Assembly (NCBI RefSeq): GCF_040256745.1
Contig: NZ_CP138335.1
Span: 1,612,001 to 1,676,000 of the forward strand
Length of the DNA stretch: 64,000 bases
Reading direction: 5' to 3'
From: Scrofimicrobium sp. R131
GTDB lineage: Bacteria; Actinomycetota; Actinomycetes; Actinomycetales; Actinomycetaceae
Positions 26,256 to 34,643 of the stretch are shown one piece after another. Position 1 is the stretch's first letter, and every line of letters starts with the position of its first letter. The notes under the pieces are model-generated. The model did no database searches. It worked only from the letters and a program-made list of their open reading frames with translations, and had not been told where the DNA came from. The position numbers were made by a program, and so were the translations under genes.

Positions 26256-27743
26256 CTACTCCACCAGTGTGCCTCGCCGAATTACCCGCCCGGTGTTTGG
26301 TTCAACGTCCAGCTTCCGGGTTGCGATGATCTCAGCATAAAGCCTGCCACTATCTTTCACGATCCGTTCCTGGGTCTCATAGTTGACGTAGACGATTCCG
26401 AACCGTTGCGAGTAGCCCCAGGCCCACTCAAAGTTGTCCAGGAACGACCAGTAGAAGTAGCCGCGCACATCCACCCCGAGGCGCTGCGCGTCCAGCACTG
26501 CACCCAGGTGCCACTGCAGGTAGTTGGCCCGGTCCTGGTCGTGAACCTGCCCGTCGGTGACGACGTCGGTGAACGCAGCCCCATTCTCCGTGACGTACAG
26601 GTGGACTCCGGCCGGGCCCGTGTACTCCTCGTGCACCCGTTGCAGCAGTTCGGTCAGCAGCAGCGGGTCGACCTGCCAGCCCATGGCGGTGCGCGGCAGG
26701 CTGGTGTCGGGCCGGTAGATCGGGGTGGCCGAGGGGGTGGGCGCGCTCACGGGTCGACTGACCGGAGCGTCGCCCCGGGGAGGAAGTGGAAACTCGCCGA
26801 ACTTCTCCGCCAGCTCTGCGGGCAGTTGCGGCTGGGCCGTGACGATGTCGCCCTGATAGTAGTTGATCCCCAACACGTCGATCGGGGTGGAGATCGCCTC
26901 CAGGTCACCGGGTCGAACCGCCGCGGTAAACCGATCCGCAGCCGCCTCATCCACCCGCCGGTACTCCTGAACGATGTCAGCCGGATAGCGGCCCCGGAAC
27001 AGTGGGTCCAGGAACCAGCGATTGGCCTGCCCGTCAACAATTTCCGCCACCGCCTTGTCAGCGCTGGTCAGCGGCTGGACCGGCGTCAGGTTCAGGGTCA
27101 GTCCGAGCTCTAGGTTCGAGTCGGCCTCGCGCAGCGCCTGCGTGGCCCAGCCGTGCCCGAGGAGCAGGTGGTGACTGGCGAGCATCCCCTCCCCCAGATC
27201 CTGGTGTCCCGGGGCGTGGGCGCCCGCCGTGTAGGACAGGAAGGAGGAGCACCAGGGCTCGTTCAGCGTGGTCCAGGTGTCGACCCGGTCCCCCAACGCC
27301 CGGTGGACGGTCAGCGCGTAGTCGCGGAAGCGTTCGGCGGTATCGCGGCTGGGCCAACCCCCCTCATCCTCTAGCGCCTGGGGCAAATCCCAGTGGTAGA
27401 GGGTGAGCCACGGCTTGATTTCTGCCTCCAGCAGCTCGTCCACCAGCCGGGAGTAGAAATCCAGCCCGGCCTGGTTCAGGTGCCGCCCGTCGGGGAAAAT
27501 CCGCGCCCAGGAGGTGGAGAACCGGTAGCTGTCGAGCCCCATCTGCTTCATCAGCGCCACGTCTTCGCGGTACCGGTGGTAGTGGTCGCAGGCCACCTGG
27601 CCGTCGTCACCGTCCAGCACCGCCCCGGGCACCCGGCAGAAAGTGTCCCAGATGGAGGGTCCCCGGTCGGCGCCTCCTTCGATCTGGAAGGCGGCGGTGG
27701 CCGCCCCGAGGACGAAATTCGACGGGATTTGTTGGGAGTTCAT
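26256..27743 (-). CDS. bglC: GH1 beta-glucosidase (cytoplasmic, cellobiose-type)
   Basis: A 495-residue GH1 glycosidase hydrolysing beta-glucosides such as cellobiose. The acid/base is E162 in TLNEP and the nucleophile E386 in YVTENG. FQIEGG and HWDLPQAL, both sugar-binding segments, are present. There is no signal peptide, so it acts on sugar already imported by the upstream transporter. It starts 1 bp after the cebG stop. A Pro/Ala-rich insertion at about 320-350 (PRGDAPVSRPVSAPTPSATP) varies among GH1 members. The symbol follows the Streptomyces ceb operon. Confidence 0.92.
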   Translation of the reverse strand: MNSQQIPSNFVLGAATAAFQIEGGADRGPSIWDTFCRVPGAVLDGDDGQVACDHYHRYREDVALMKQMGLDSYRFSTSWARIFPDGRHLNQAGLDFYSRLVDELLEAEIKPWLTLYHWDLPQALEDEGGWPSRDTAERFRDYALTVHRALGDRVDTWTTLNEPWCSSFLSYTAGAHAPGHQDLGEGMLASHHLLLGHGWATQALREADSNLELGLTLNLTPVQPLTSADKAVAEIVDGQANRWFLDPLFRGRYPADIVQEYRRVDEAAADRFTAAVRPGDLEAISTPIDVLGINYYQGDIVTAQPQLPAELAEKFGEFPLPPRGDAPVSRPVSAPTPSATPIYRPDTSLPRTAMGWQVDPLLLTELLQRVHEEYTGPAGVHLYVTENGAAFTDVVTDGQVHDQDRANYLQWHLGAVLDAQRLGVDVRGYFYWSFLDNFEWAWGYSQRFGIVYVNYETQERIVKDSGRLYAEIIATRKLDVEPNTGRVIRRGTLVE

Positions 27744-27744
27744 A

Positions 27745-28581
27745 TTAACCTTTCACCGCTCCCTGCATGATGCCTGCCACGAGCTGGCGCCCGGTGAATA
27801 CAAACAGGATCAGCAGCGGAATTGTTGAGAGCAGGACTCCGGCCAGCACCACCGAATAGTCCACAAAATAGTTGGCTTGCAGCAAGGATAGCGCGACCGG
27901 CAGCGTCGGGTCCTGCGGGTCGAGGACAATAAACGGCCAGAAGAAATTGTTCCACGCGCTAACAAAAGTAAACAGTGCCAGCATGGTGGCCGCCGGGCGT
28001 GCGGCGGGCAAACCCACGGTCCAGAAGGTCCGGAAGGAGGATGCTCCATCCACCCGGGCCGCCTCCACCAACTCGTCGGGCACTGTCTGCTGCAGATACT
28101 GCGTCATCCAGAACACGCCGAAAGCACTGGTTAGAGCCGGCACAATCACCGCCCCGATGGTCCCGGTCCAGCCGATTTGGGAGAACAGCAGATACAGCGG
28201 GACAACTCCCAGTTGGGAGGGAACCGCCATGGTCCCAATGACGAAGACCAGCAGCACCTTGGACCCTTTGAACCGAAGCTTGGCGAAAGCCCAACCGGCC
28301 AGCGTCGAGAAGAACACTACCGAGACGGAGATCAGGGCCGAGGAGTAAATCGAGTTCCACAGCGCCCGCCAGAAGTTCACCGCCGGATTGTTGATCACCG
28401 AGCTGGCATTCTTCAAGAAGTTACCCCCTGGCAGCCAAGACATATTGGGGTCGCGAATGGCGTAGGCGTCCTTAGATCCGATCAGGAACGACCAGTAGTA
28501 GGGAAACAGGAATCCGAGGAGAACCGCCGCCAAAATGCCGTACACGTACCACCGGGGACGGCTCCAAACATGTTTCTTCAT
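27745..28581 (-). CDS. cebG: ABC cellobiose-type transporter permease (MalG-like)
   Basis: A 278-residue CUT1 permease with six hydrophobic segments and the EAA loop VEAARVDGASSFRTFWTVGLP near residue 175-195. The start at 28581 (MKKHVWSRPRW) overlaps the cebF stop (ATGA) and begins the expected N-terminus. It ends IMQGAVKG, typical for MalG relatives. No ATPase gene is present, consistent with use of a shared MsiK-like ATPase. The cellobiose assignment comes from the operator boxes and the neighbouring glucosidase. Confidence 0.9.
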   Translation of the reverse strand: MKKHVWSRPRWYVYGILAAVLLGFLFPYYWSFLIGSKDAYAIRDPNMSWLPGGNFLKNASSVINNPAVNFWRALWNSIYSSALISVSVVFFSTLAGWAFAKLRFKGSKVLLVFVIGTMAVPSQLGVVPLYLLFSQIGWTGTIGAVIVPALTSAFGVFWMTQYLQQTVPDELVEAARVDGASSFRTFWTVGLPAARPAATMLALFTFVSAWNNFFWPFIVLDPQDPTLPVALSLLQANYFVDYSVVLAGVLLSTIPLLILFVFTGRQLVAGIMQGAVKG

Positions 28582-29555
28582 CGCGCCACCTTTCGCAGAC
28601 GCCGCTTGGTTCGGACGTTCGCATCGGCTACCACCGAGCGGGTGGCCACCAGGTTGATGACGCCAATCAGCAAAATGATCAGGAACAGCAGCCAGGCAAT
28701 TGCGGCGGCCCGGCCGAAGTCCCATTCCCCCCACCCGGTCAGGTACAGGTACAGGCTGACGGTCAGCCACTGGTTGTTGGCGCCGCCGGTTCCCGTCTGG
28801 TCAAACATTCTGGGCTCGTCAAAGATCTGCAGCCCCCCGATGGTCGAGGTGATGATGACGAAGATCAGGGTCGGCTTCAGGGAGGGCACCGTGATCGAGA
28901 AGAACTGGCGCACCCGGCCGGCTCCGTCCACCGTGGCGGCTTCGTAGAGCTCACGCGGGACCGCCTGCATTGCCGCCAGCAGGATCAGCGTGTTGTAGCC
29001 GGTCCACCGGAAGTTCACCATGGTCGCAATGGCCACGTGGCTGAGGAACGGGTTCACGTGCCAGGCCAGCGGGCTCATCCCCAGGTCGGACAGCAGGTTG
29101 TTGATCAGCCCGTACTTGTCCCCAAACATGTTCGAGAAGATCAGCGCCACCGCGACCGGTGCCATCACGTAGGGGACCAGCACCCCCATCCGCCAGAAGG
29201 TCTTGGCCCGCAGGTTCGAGTCCAGCAGCGCCGCCAGCACGATGGCCGCGATCAGCTGCGGGACCGAAGACAGCAGGAAAATGCTGAACGTGTTGCGAAC
29301 AGCGATCCAGAACTTAGGTTGGCTGAGCAGGTAGGCGTACTGGTCGAACCCGATAAAGGTGCCGGTGTTGCGCACCAGGTCCCAGTCCATGAAGGAAATC
29401 ACCCCGGTATAGATGATCGGGAACATTCCCACCAGAGCAAAGATCACGAAGAAGGGGGCGATGTACAGGTATGGCGAAAACTTGTGCTCCCAGGCCGTGA
29501 AGCGGTCCCGCCGGGTGCGGCGCGAGGCCGCACCCGACTTCTGTGTGTCACTCAC
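28578..29555 (-). CDS. cebF: ABC cellobiose-type transporter permease (MalF-like)
   Basis: A 325-residue CUT1 permease, six hydrophobic segments, EAA loop YEAATVDGAGRVRQFFSITVP near residues 210-230. A basic N-terminal tail (SRRTRRDRFTAWEHK) precedes the first membrane helix. It lies 7 bp after cebE and overlaps cebG by 4 bp. Unlike the DeoR-linked operon, there is no hairpin between the binding-protein and permease genes. Confidence 0.9.
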   Translation of the reverse strand: MSDTQKSGAASRRTRRDRFTAWEHKFSPYLYIAPFFVIFALVGMFPIIYTGVISFMDWDLVRNTGTFIGFDQYAYLLSQPKFWIAVRNTFSIFLLSSVPQLIAAIVLAALLDSNLRAKTFWRMGVLVPYVMAPVAVALIFSNMFGDKYGLINNLLSDLGMSPLAWHVNPFLSHVAIATMVNFRWTGYNTLILLAAMQAVPRELYEAATVDGAGRVRQFFSITVPSLKPTLIFVIITSTIGGLQIFDEPRMFDQTGTGGANNQWLTVSLYLYLTGWGEWDFGRAAAIAWLLFLIILLIGVINLVATRSVVADANVRTKRRLRKVAR

Positions 29556-29562
29556 GCCGGAC

Positions 29563-30855
29563 CTACTTGATGGCGTTTGCTTCTTGGACGAACTGATCCC
29601 ACGACTGCTCCGGGGTCTGCGAGCCGTCCTGTGTGCGCGTCAACGCATCTTGCAGCGCGGTCATTACCTTGAAGTACTGGGGTCCCTTGAACGGGGTGAC
29701 GGTTACCGCGCTGGCCCGATCAGCCAGGATCTGACCGATGGGGGCATTGTTGAAGTACTCGTTGGTCGAGTTCAGCAACTCGTCGGATGAGAGAGCCTCC
29801 ACCTGCGAGGGGAAGGTTCCAACGTTGGCAAAGGCCTTCAGCTGTACCTCGGGAGAGGTCAGCCAGGCTGCCAGTTCCTGCGCTTCAGCCACGTGCTTGC
29901 CGTTGGCGGGGACGGTCAGGTAGGACCCGCCCCAGTTGCCGCCGCCGTTCGGGAAGACGTTGGCCACATCCCAGGTGGTGACATCGGGAGCATTGCCCTC
30001 GATGATGCCGAGGAACCAGCCCGGGCACAGGGTGGTGGCAAAGTCGCCGTTCGCCATCCCGGCGTACCAGTCGTCGCTCCACAGGGTCAGATTGGCCGAC
30101 TGGGTGGCCGAGGCGGCCGTGAGCTGGTCGTAAATCTGCTTCACTTCCGGGTTGGTAGTAGCAATGATTTCCCCGGTGTCCGGGTCCTCAAATGCGGCCT
30201 CAACCTGGTTGAACATGCCCTGGGCGATGGCCCCGGCCGAGTCGTAGAAAGCCTTGCCGGTGGCGTCGACATACTTTTGCCCCACGTCAAAGTAGTGGGC
30301 CCAGTCGCCGGTCAGGAGCTCAGCCACCTCGTCCCGGTCGGTCGGCAGCCCGGCGGCCTCAAACAGGTCGGAACGGTAGCAGATAGCTTCGGGGCCAATG
30401 TCGGTGCCGTATCCAATCAGGTTTCCCTCAGAGTCGGTGGCTGCCTGCACCTTCCAGTCCAGCCAGCGCGACTTCAGATCTTCGGGCACGGGGGCCAGCA
30501 GGTCCGAGTACTGCATCACCTCGGGCAGCCAGTCGACCTCCACCGCTTCGATGTCGGCCAGGCCGGTCTTGCCCAGCTTCTGGAAATAGTTTGCCCGAGC
30601 ATCGTCGGACAGAGCGGCCCGGTTGTGGACCACCTTGATCCCCGGGTGAGAGTCCATGTATTCCTGCAGCAACTCGTCCGTGTAGCCGAACTCGTTGAAG
30701 GTGGCCACCGTCAGGGTAATCTCCTCGCCCGACGAGCCGGCTGAGCCTCCCGACTCGTCGGCGCTTTGGGCAGATCCCCCCGATGAACACGAAGACAGCA
30801 GCAGGGTTCCTGCCACTAGCGAGGCGCCCAGGGCGCCGACAGATGTTTTGCGCAT
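29563..30855 (-). CDS. cebE: ABC cellobiose-type binding lipoprotein
   Basis: A 430-residue lipoprotein: signal peptide with lipobox LSS-C23, a Ser/Gly-rich linker and a family 1 solute-binding fold (TLTVATFNEFGYTDELLQEY, GMANGDFATTLCPGW). The start at 30855 is set by AAGGAAG 6 bases upstream and by the signal peptide; an in-frame start ten codons earlier would spoil it. First gene of the ceb operon, 78 bp downstream of its promoter. Ligand inferred as cellobiose or another cello-oligosaccharide from the CebR-type boxes. Confidence 0.9.
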   Translation of the reverse strand: MRKTSVGALGASLVAGTLLLSSCSSGGSAQSADESGGSAGSSGEEITLTVATFNEFGYTDELLQEYMDSHPGIKVVHNRAALSDDARANYFQKLGKTGLADIEAVEVDWLPEVMQYSDLLAPVPEDLKSRWLDWKVQAATDSEGNLIGYGTDIGPEAICYRSDLFEAAGLPTDRDEVAELLTGDWAHYFDVGQKYVDATGKAFYDSAGAIAQGMFNQVEAAFEDPDTGEIIATTNPEVKQIYDQLTAASATQSANLTLWSDDWYAGMANGDFATTLCPGWFLGIIEGNAPDVTTWDVANVFPNGGGNWGGSYLTVPANGKHVAEAQELAAWLTSPEVQLKAFANVGTFPSQVEALSSDELLNSTNEYFNNAPIGQILADRASAVTVTPFKGPQYFKVMTALQDALTRTQDGSQTPEQSWDQFVQEANAIK

Positions 30856-30907
30856 GATCACTTCCTTGTAATGGGCTTGGGCCAACCGCGACCCCTCGAA
30901 CCAGTTT

Positions 30908-30921
30908 TGGGAGCGCTCCCA
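30908..30921. promoter_or_regulatory. CebR/CelR-type operator, proximal copy
   Basis: TGGGAGCGCTCCCA, a perfect 14-bp palindrome identical to the established CebR/CelR box. It lies downstream of the -10 element, just after the expected transcription start of cebE. Confidence 0.9.
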
Positions 30922-30933
30922 GAACTGCCTTCG

Positions 30934-30961
30934 AGTCTAGTGGGAGCGCTCCCAGACGCAA
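30934..30961 (-). promoter_or_regulatory. Promoter of the ceb operon
   Basis: On the minus strand TTGCGT (30961-30956) and TAGACT (30939-30934) flank a 16-bp spacer that is almost entirely the distal operator. Bound repressor would block RNA polymerase directly. Confidence 0.6.
30941..30954. promoter_or_regulatory. CebR/CelR-type operator, distal copy
   Basis: A second exact TGGGAGCGCTCCCA, 33 bp (about three helical turns) from the first and located between the -35 and -10 elements. Confidence 0.92.
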
Positions 30962-31026
30962 CCGGCTGAAGGTAACAAATTGATAACAGGAATGGCGGTG
31001 GAGGGTGATCGCACTAAGGTGAGGCC

Positions 31027-31518
31027 ATGGCGCAGATCGAGATAAACCAGGAGGCGCTGCCGGGAATTGGGCTGCGCGATGACTTTGTGACCGAGCGGGG
31101 CCGCCGGGTCGGGGTGATCTCTCACCGCGACGGGCGCCGGGACCTGCTGGTCTACGCACGGGAAGACCCGGATTCGTGCTCCGAGACCCTGACCCTCAGT
31201 GCTGACGAGGCCGACGCCCTGGCCGAACTGCTGGGCACTCGGCGAGTGGTTGAGCGCCTGGCCAGCATTTCGGAGCAGGTTGAGAGCCTGCAGTCCGCTT
31301 CCGTCACCGTGGCCCAAGATTCAGTTCTGGTCGGAAAGACGCTGAACGAGGTTCGAGTACGGGCCCGGACCGGGGCCGCAATCGTAGCGGTTTGGCGTCA
31401 CCAGCTCGTCACTGTTTCCCCTCCATCCGACTTCTCGATTCAGGCGGGTGACAAGTTCATCCTGATCGGAACGGCCGAGGCGCTCGGCGCGGCCGAGCAT
31501 CTGTTCAATGGCGGGTGA
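31027..31518 (+). CDS. K+/H+ antiporter regulatory subunit (KhtT-like)
   Basis: A 163-residue soluble protein. Residues about 85-160 form a TrkA-C (RCK C-terminal) domain, with VGKTLNEVRVRARTGAAIVAVWR and GDKFILIGTAEAL. The first 70 residues match the small N-terminal domain of KhtT, the cytosolic regulator of the B. subtilis potassium/proton antiporter KhtU. It lies 3 bp before the antiporter gene and is surely cotranscribed. It is divergent from the ceb operon. The nucleotide or ion it senses is not evident. Confidence 0.85.
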   Translation: MAQIEINQEALPGIGLRDDFVTERGRRVGVISHRDGRRDLLVYAREDPDSCSETLTLSADEADALAELLGTRRVVERLASISEQVESLQSASVTVAQDSVLVGKTLNEVRVRARTGAAIVAVWRHQLVTVSPPSDFSIQAGDKFILIGTAEALGAAEHLFNGG

Positions 31519-31521
31519 CCC

Positions 31522-32694
31522 GTGGACCTGGCCCGGACCCTGCTGGAGCTGGGGGGCATCATTTTGCTCCTCGGTCTCTTGGGGCGCCTGGCCGCACTGA
31601 TCAACCTCTCCCCCATCCCCCTCTACCTGCTCGGCGGGCTGATGTTTGGCCGGGGAGGCTTTATCCCCCTCTCGGCCGGGGAAGAGTTCATTTCCATTGG
31701 AGCCCAGGTCGGGATCATCCTGCTGCTGCTTCTGTTGGGCCTGGAGTACTCGGCCGAAGAGCTGGTCTCCAATCTGCGAACCCACTACCCGGCGGGAATC
31801 CTCGACTTTGTCCTGAATGCTAGCCCGGGGGCGGCCGCCGCCTGGCTGCTGGGGTGGCCGCCAGCGGGCATCGTCGCCATGGCCGGCGTCACCTACGCCA
31901 CCTCCTCTGGGATCGCGGCCAAACTCCTGTCCGACCTGGGCCGGGTGGGGAACCGGGAAACTCCGGTGGTCCTGTCGATGCTGGTGTTTGAGGACCTACT
32001 GATGGCGGTGTACCTGCCGGTGCTGACCGCCCTCCTGGCGGGAGCCGGCGTCATGGGCGGCCTGATTTCCGTCTTCGGTGCGATGACGGCAGTGGCGATC
32101 GTGATGGTGGTCGCGGTGCGATTCGGCCAGACCATCAATCGGCTGGTGTTCTCCGCAAACGACGAGTTGCTGCTGCTGGGAATCCTCGGGATCGTCCTGG
32201 TGGTAGCCGGGATTGCCGAGGAACTGCACGTCTCCACCGCGGTGGGGGCTTTCCTGGTGGGGATTGCCCTGTCTGAGAATGTGGCCGAAAGTGCCCGGGC
32301 GGTCCTAACGCCGCTGCGCGACCTGTTCTCAGCGGTCTTTTTCGTCTTCTTCGGACTGCAAACGAACGCCTGGGATATTCCGGCGGTGCTGCCGGTGGCC
32401 CTGACCCTCGGGGCGGTGACACTTACAACGAAGCTGGCGGTCGGCACATGGGCAGCGCGACGAGCGGGAGTTGGGCTGCCCGGTCAGATCCGAGCCGGAA
32501 CGGTGATGATTCCCCGCGGCGAGTTCAGCATCGTGATTGCAGGGTTTGCAGCCACCGCCGGGGTGGCCGGGATCGGCCCCCTCGCCGCCACCTACGTGAT
32601 GCTGATGGCCATCGTAGGCCCGGTACTGACCAGGGTGGCCGACCCGCTCACCCTCGGAATCCTGAGCCGCACCCAGGGGCGACGCCCCGGCTAG
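31522..32694 (+). CDS. CPA2-family K+/H+ antiporter (KhtU/KefB-like)
   Basis: A 390-residue membrane protein with about twelve hydrophobic segments, matching the transport domain of the CPA2 family. Typical features are LGLEYSAEEL, TYATSSGIAAKLL, VLVFEDLLMAVYLP with an acidic pair in a membrane helix, and GAFLVGIALSE. There is no C-terminal RCK domain, as expected when the regulator is the separate upstream gene. It likely exports K+ in exchange for protons. GTG start, 3 bp after the regulator stop. The end overlaps the convergent ferredoxin gene by 4 bp. Confidence 0.88.
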   Translation: MDLARTLLELGGIILLLGLLGRLAALINLSPIPLYLLGGLMFGRGGFIPLSAGEEFISIGAQVGIILLLLLLGLEYSAEELVSNLRTHYPAGILDFVLNASPGAAAAWLLGWPPAGIVAMAGVTYATSSGIAAKLLSDLGRVGNRETPVVLSMLVFEDLLMAVYLPVLTALLAGAGVMGGLISVFGAMTAVAIVMVVAVRFGQTINRLVFSANDELLLLGILGIVLVVAGIAEELHVSTAVGAFLVGIALSENVAESARAVLTPLRDLFSAVFFVFFGLQTNAWDIPAVLPVALTLGAVTLTTKLAVGTWAARRAGVGLPGQIRAGTVMIPRGEFSIVIAGFAATAGVAGIGPLAATYVMLMAIVGPVLTRVADPLTLGILSRTQGRRPG

Positions 32695-33635
32695 TCCCGG
32701 TGAGTGGGCGCCCCCGCCTCGGAAACCAGTTGGCCCACTCCCCAACCCAGATGCTGGCGCCGATAGACCTCGGCCCGCCGAATCAACTCGGCCACGTCGG
32801 CGGTCACCCCAAACACCTGCTCGGTTCGGGGCCGACAGGTTTGGCAGTAATCCTGGTCCACTTCGTGATGCACGCTCTGACAGCGGGCGCAGCGGGCCAC
32901 CGGCACCCGGGCCAGCTCCGTCGGGCCCGCCCCCACCAACTCGGCCAACGACAGGGACCCGGGCGAACTCAGGGCACCGGCCGGGCAGAGGGTGAGGCAG
33001 TCGCCCTCCCCCTGGCAGGCACTCGGGTGGTGGTCCAAGCGCGCGGTTCCCTCGTCCACCGTCAGGGTCAGGGCTCCGTGCGGGCAGGACTGGACACAAA
33101 CCCCGCAGGCCAGGCAACCATCGGCCGCCAGCCGCCACGCGGTCGAAGGTACCGGCACCGGGGTAAACTGGCCGGCTGCTCGCAGTTGGGCAAACGCCTG
33201 CAGTTCCCGGTCGTGCTCGCTTTGGTGCAGGTCCAGCGGCCCGGCCACACCCGTAACCGACAGGCCCAACACCAGTCGCCGCGGGAGCGGAATGCTGCCC
33301 AGGTAGAGGACCTCGGGGCGCCAGCTCCCCCACCGCCCCGACGGCTCCTGCCACCGGTGCACGCCGGTCAGGGCCTGGGCCAAGACCTGCCAGGAGCGGC
33401 CGGGGTCGGTCGGCGCATCCGAGCAGGTCTCGGCGACGGCCACCTCGTCCACGCCGCTGGCGCGTAGCTGGGCGGCCAACCCCAAGTAGCGGGCATCCAC
33501 ACAGGTGGGCACCTCTACCACCAGGGTCCCTTTCGGCACCCGCCTCACCTCACTAAACGGACAGGCCAACACCACCGCCCGCGGCGTGTCCGAAGCGTAG
33601 ATCCACCGCAGGAGGGCCCGACTCGGGTCAGTCAT
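32691..33635 (-). CDS. Ferredoxin-domain iron-sulfur protein linked to the dms operon
   Basis: A 314-residue cytosolic protein. A two-cluster ferredoxin domain lies at about 170-222. The first set is C174-x2-C177-x2-C180-x3-C184-P, a standard [4Fe-4S] ligand set. The second has C207, C213 and C217-P, but Glu210 where the second Cys is expected, which suggests a [3Fe-4S] or labile cluster. A four-Cys ribbon (C249, C252, C264, C267) follows. The N-terminal half (C25, C45, C71) is not recognised. It lies 18 bp after dmsC and probably acts in electron supply to, or maturation of, the DMSO-reductase-like enzyme. Confidence 0.75.
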   Translation of the reverse strand: MTDPSRALLRWIYASDTPRAVVLACPFSEVRRVPKGTLVVEVPTCVDARYLGLAAQLRASGVDEVAVAETCSDAPTDPGRSWQVLAQALTGVHRWQEPSGRWGSWRPEVLYLGSIPLPRRLVLGLSVTGVAGPLDLHQSEHDRELQAFAQLRAAGQFTPVPVPSTAWRLAADGCLACGVCVQSCPHGALTLTVDEGTARLDHHPSACQGEGDCLTLCPAGALSSPGSLSLAELVGAGPTELARVPVARCARCQSVHHEVDQDYCQTCRPRTEQVFGVTADVAELIRRAEVYRRQHLGWGVGQLVSEAGAPTHRD

Positions 33636-33653
33636 GACAGCGCGGCTCCGGGA

Positions 33654-34643
33654 TCAGATGCCGAGGCGGAACATCGACTCGTAGTGCAGGGAGCGGCCCA
33701 TCAGCTCGGCCACGAGCGCCAGCACGAAGGCCAGGGTCACCACCACGGCCAGGGTCCGGGCCGAGCGCCGGGTAGCGGTGGCGGCAATCCGGAAGGCCAG
33801 GAAAGCCATCAGCACCGCCGACAGACCCAGCAGTGCCAGGCGGACCACGAAGAAGGCCCCGCTGAAAACCTCGGCTGCCTGGACCTCACCCAGCTGGGCC
33901 AGGTTGGTCAGGTGCAGCGCGTAGGAAATCAGGACGGCGATTCCCGCCGCAGCCGCGGTGAGGGACAGACCCTGAACCGCCCGCATGGTCAGCCGCCACT
34001 GCGGCTCGGTCGCCGGCTGGTTGATCTCTCGGATCCTCCCCCGGATCTGCCCGATCAGACCCGACCCGGCCGGGGCCGAGGTCGAACCCCGCTCAGCCAG
34101 CCGCTGACGCCAGGCATCGACGATCAGTAGCGCCGCGCAGATGGCCAGCGAACCCAGGATCAGGGCGGTGCCGAAGAACTGGAACGGGACCACCCAGGTG
34201 TTCCACGTGGGCACGGTCGGCAGCGAAGCGTAGATCATGGACATCGACCAGATCAGCCCCACCCCGAGCACCGCGGCCACGGACGCCACCACTTCACGCA
34301 GCCACCCCGGACCCCAGCCTAACCACTGCAGCAGTGCGAACAGGAAGCCGAACGCGGCGAACGACAGCCCGAAGATGATCTCACGTGAGAGCCAGGACGA
34401 ATCCCAGTGCCGGAACACGTTGAGGGTGTGCATGATGTCGTTCATGTGGAACATCGACACCGCCAGTCCCGCCACCAGAATCGGGCCGATGGCCCAAAGG
34501 ACCGGGGTGGTCACCTGGTCGATGGTCTTTTGCTTGAATCGGGCCCGGGCCGCCAGTTGGATCACGCCCAGCCCAATGAACGCGCCCACACACATTTGCG
34601 CGATGACCGTGAACAGGATCATCGGTAGTTCGTGAGTGTTCAT
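33654..34643 (-). CDS. dmsC: DMSO reductase anchor subunit
   Basis: A 329-residue membrane protein with eight to nine hydrophobic segments, of the DmsC family. It anchors DmsAB and takes electrons from menaquinol. The N-terminus (NTHELPMILFTVIAQMCVGAFIGLG) is typical. A cytosolic loop near 170-205 is rich in Arg, Gly and Pro. It starts directly after the dmsB stop with no gap (TAA then ATG). Order A-B-C is conserved with E. coli. Confidence 0.9.
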   Translation of the reverse strand: MNTHELPMILFTVIAQMCVGAFIGLGVIQLAARARFKQKTIDQVTTPVLWAIGPILVAGLAVSMFHMNDIMHTLNVFRHWDSSWLSREIIFGLSFAAFGFLFALLQWLGWGPGWLREVVASVAAVLGVGLIWSMSMIYASLPTVPTWNTWVVPFQFFGTALILGSLAICAALLIVDAWRQRLAERGSTSAPAGSGLIGQIRGRIREINQPATEPQWRLTMRAVQGLSLTAAAAGIAVLISYALHLTNLAQLGEVQAAEVFSGAFFVVRLALLGLSAVLMAFLAFRIAATATRRSARTLAVVVTLAFVLALVAELMGRSLHYESMFRLGI

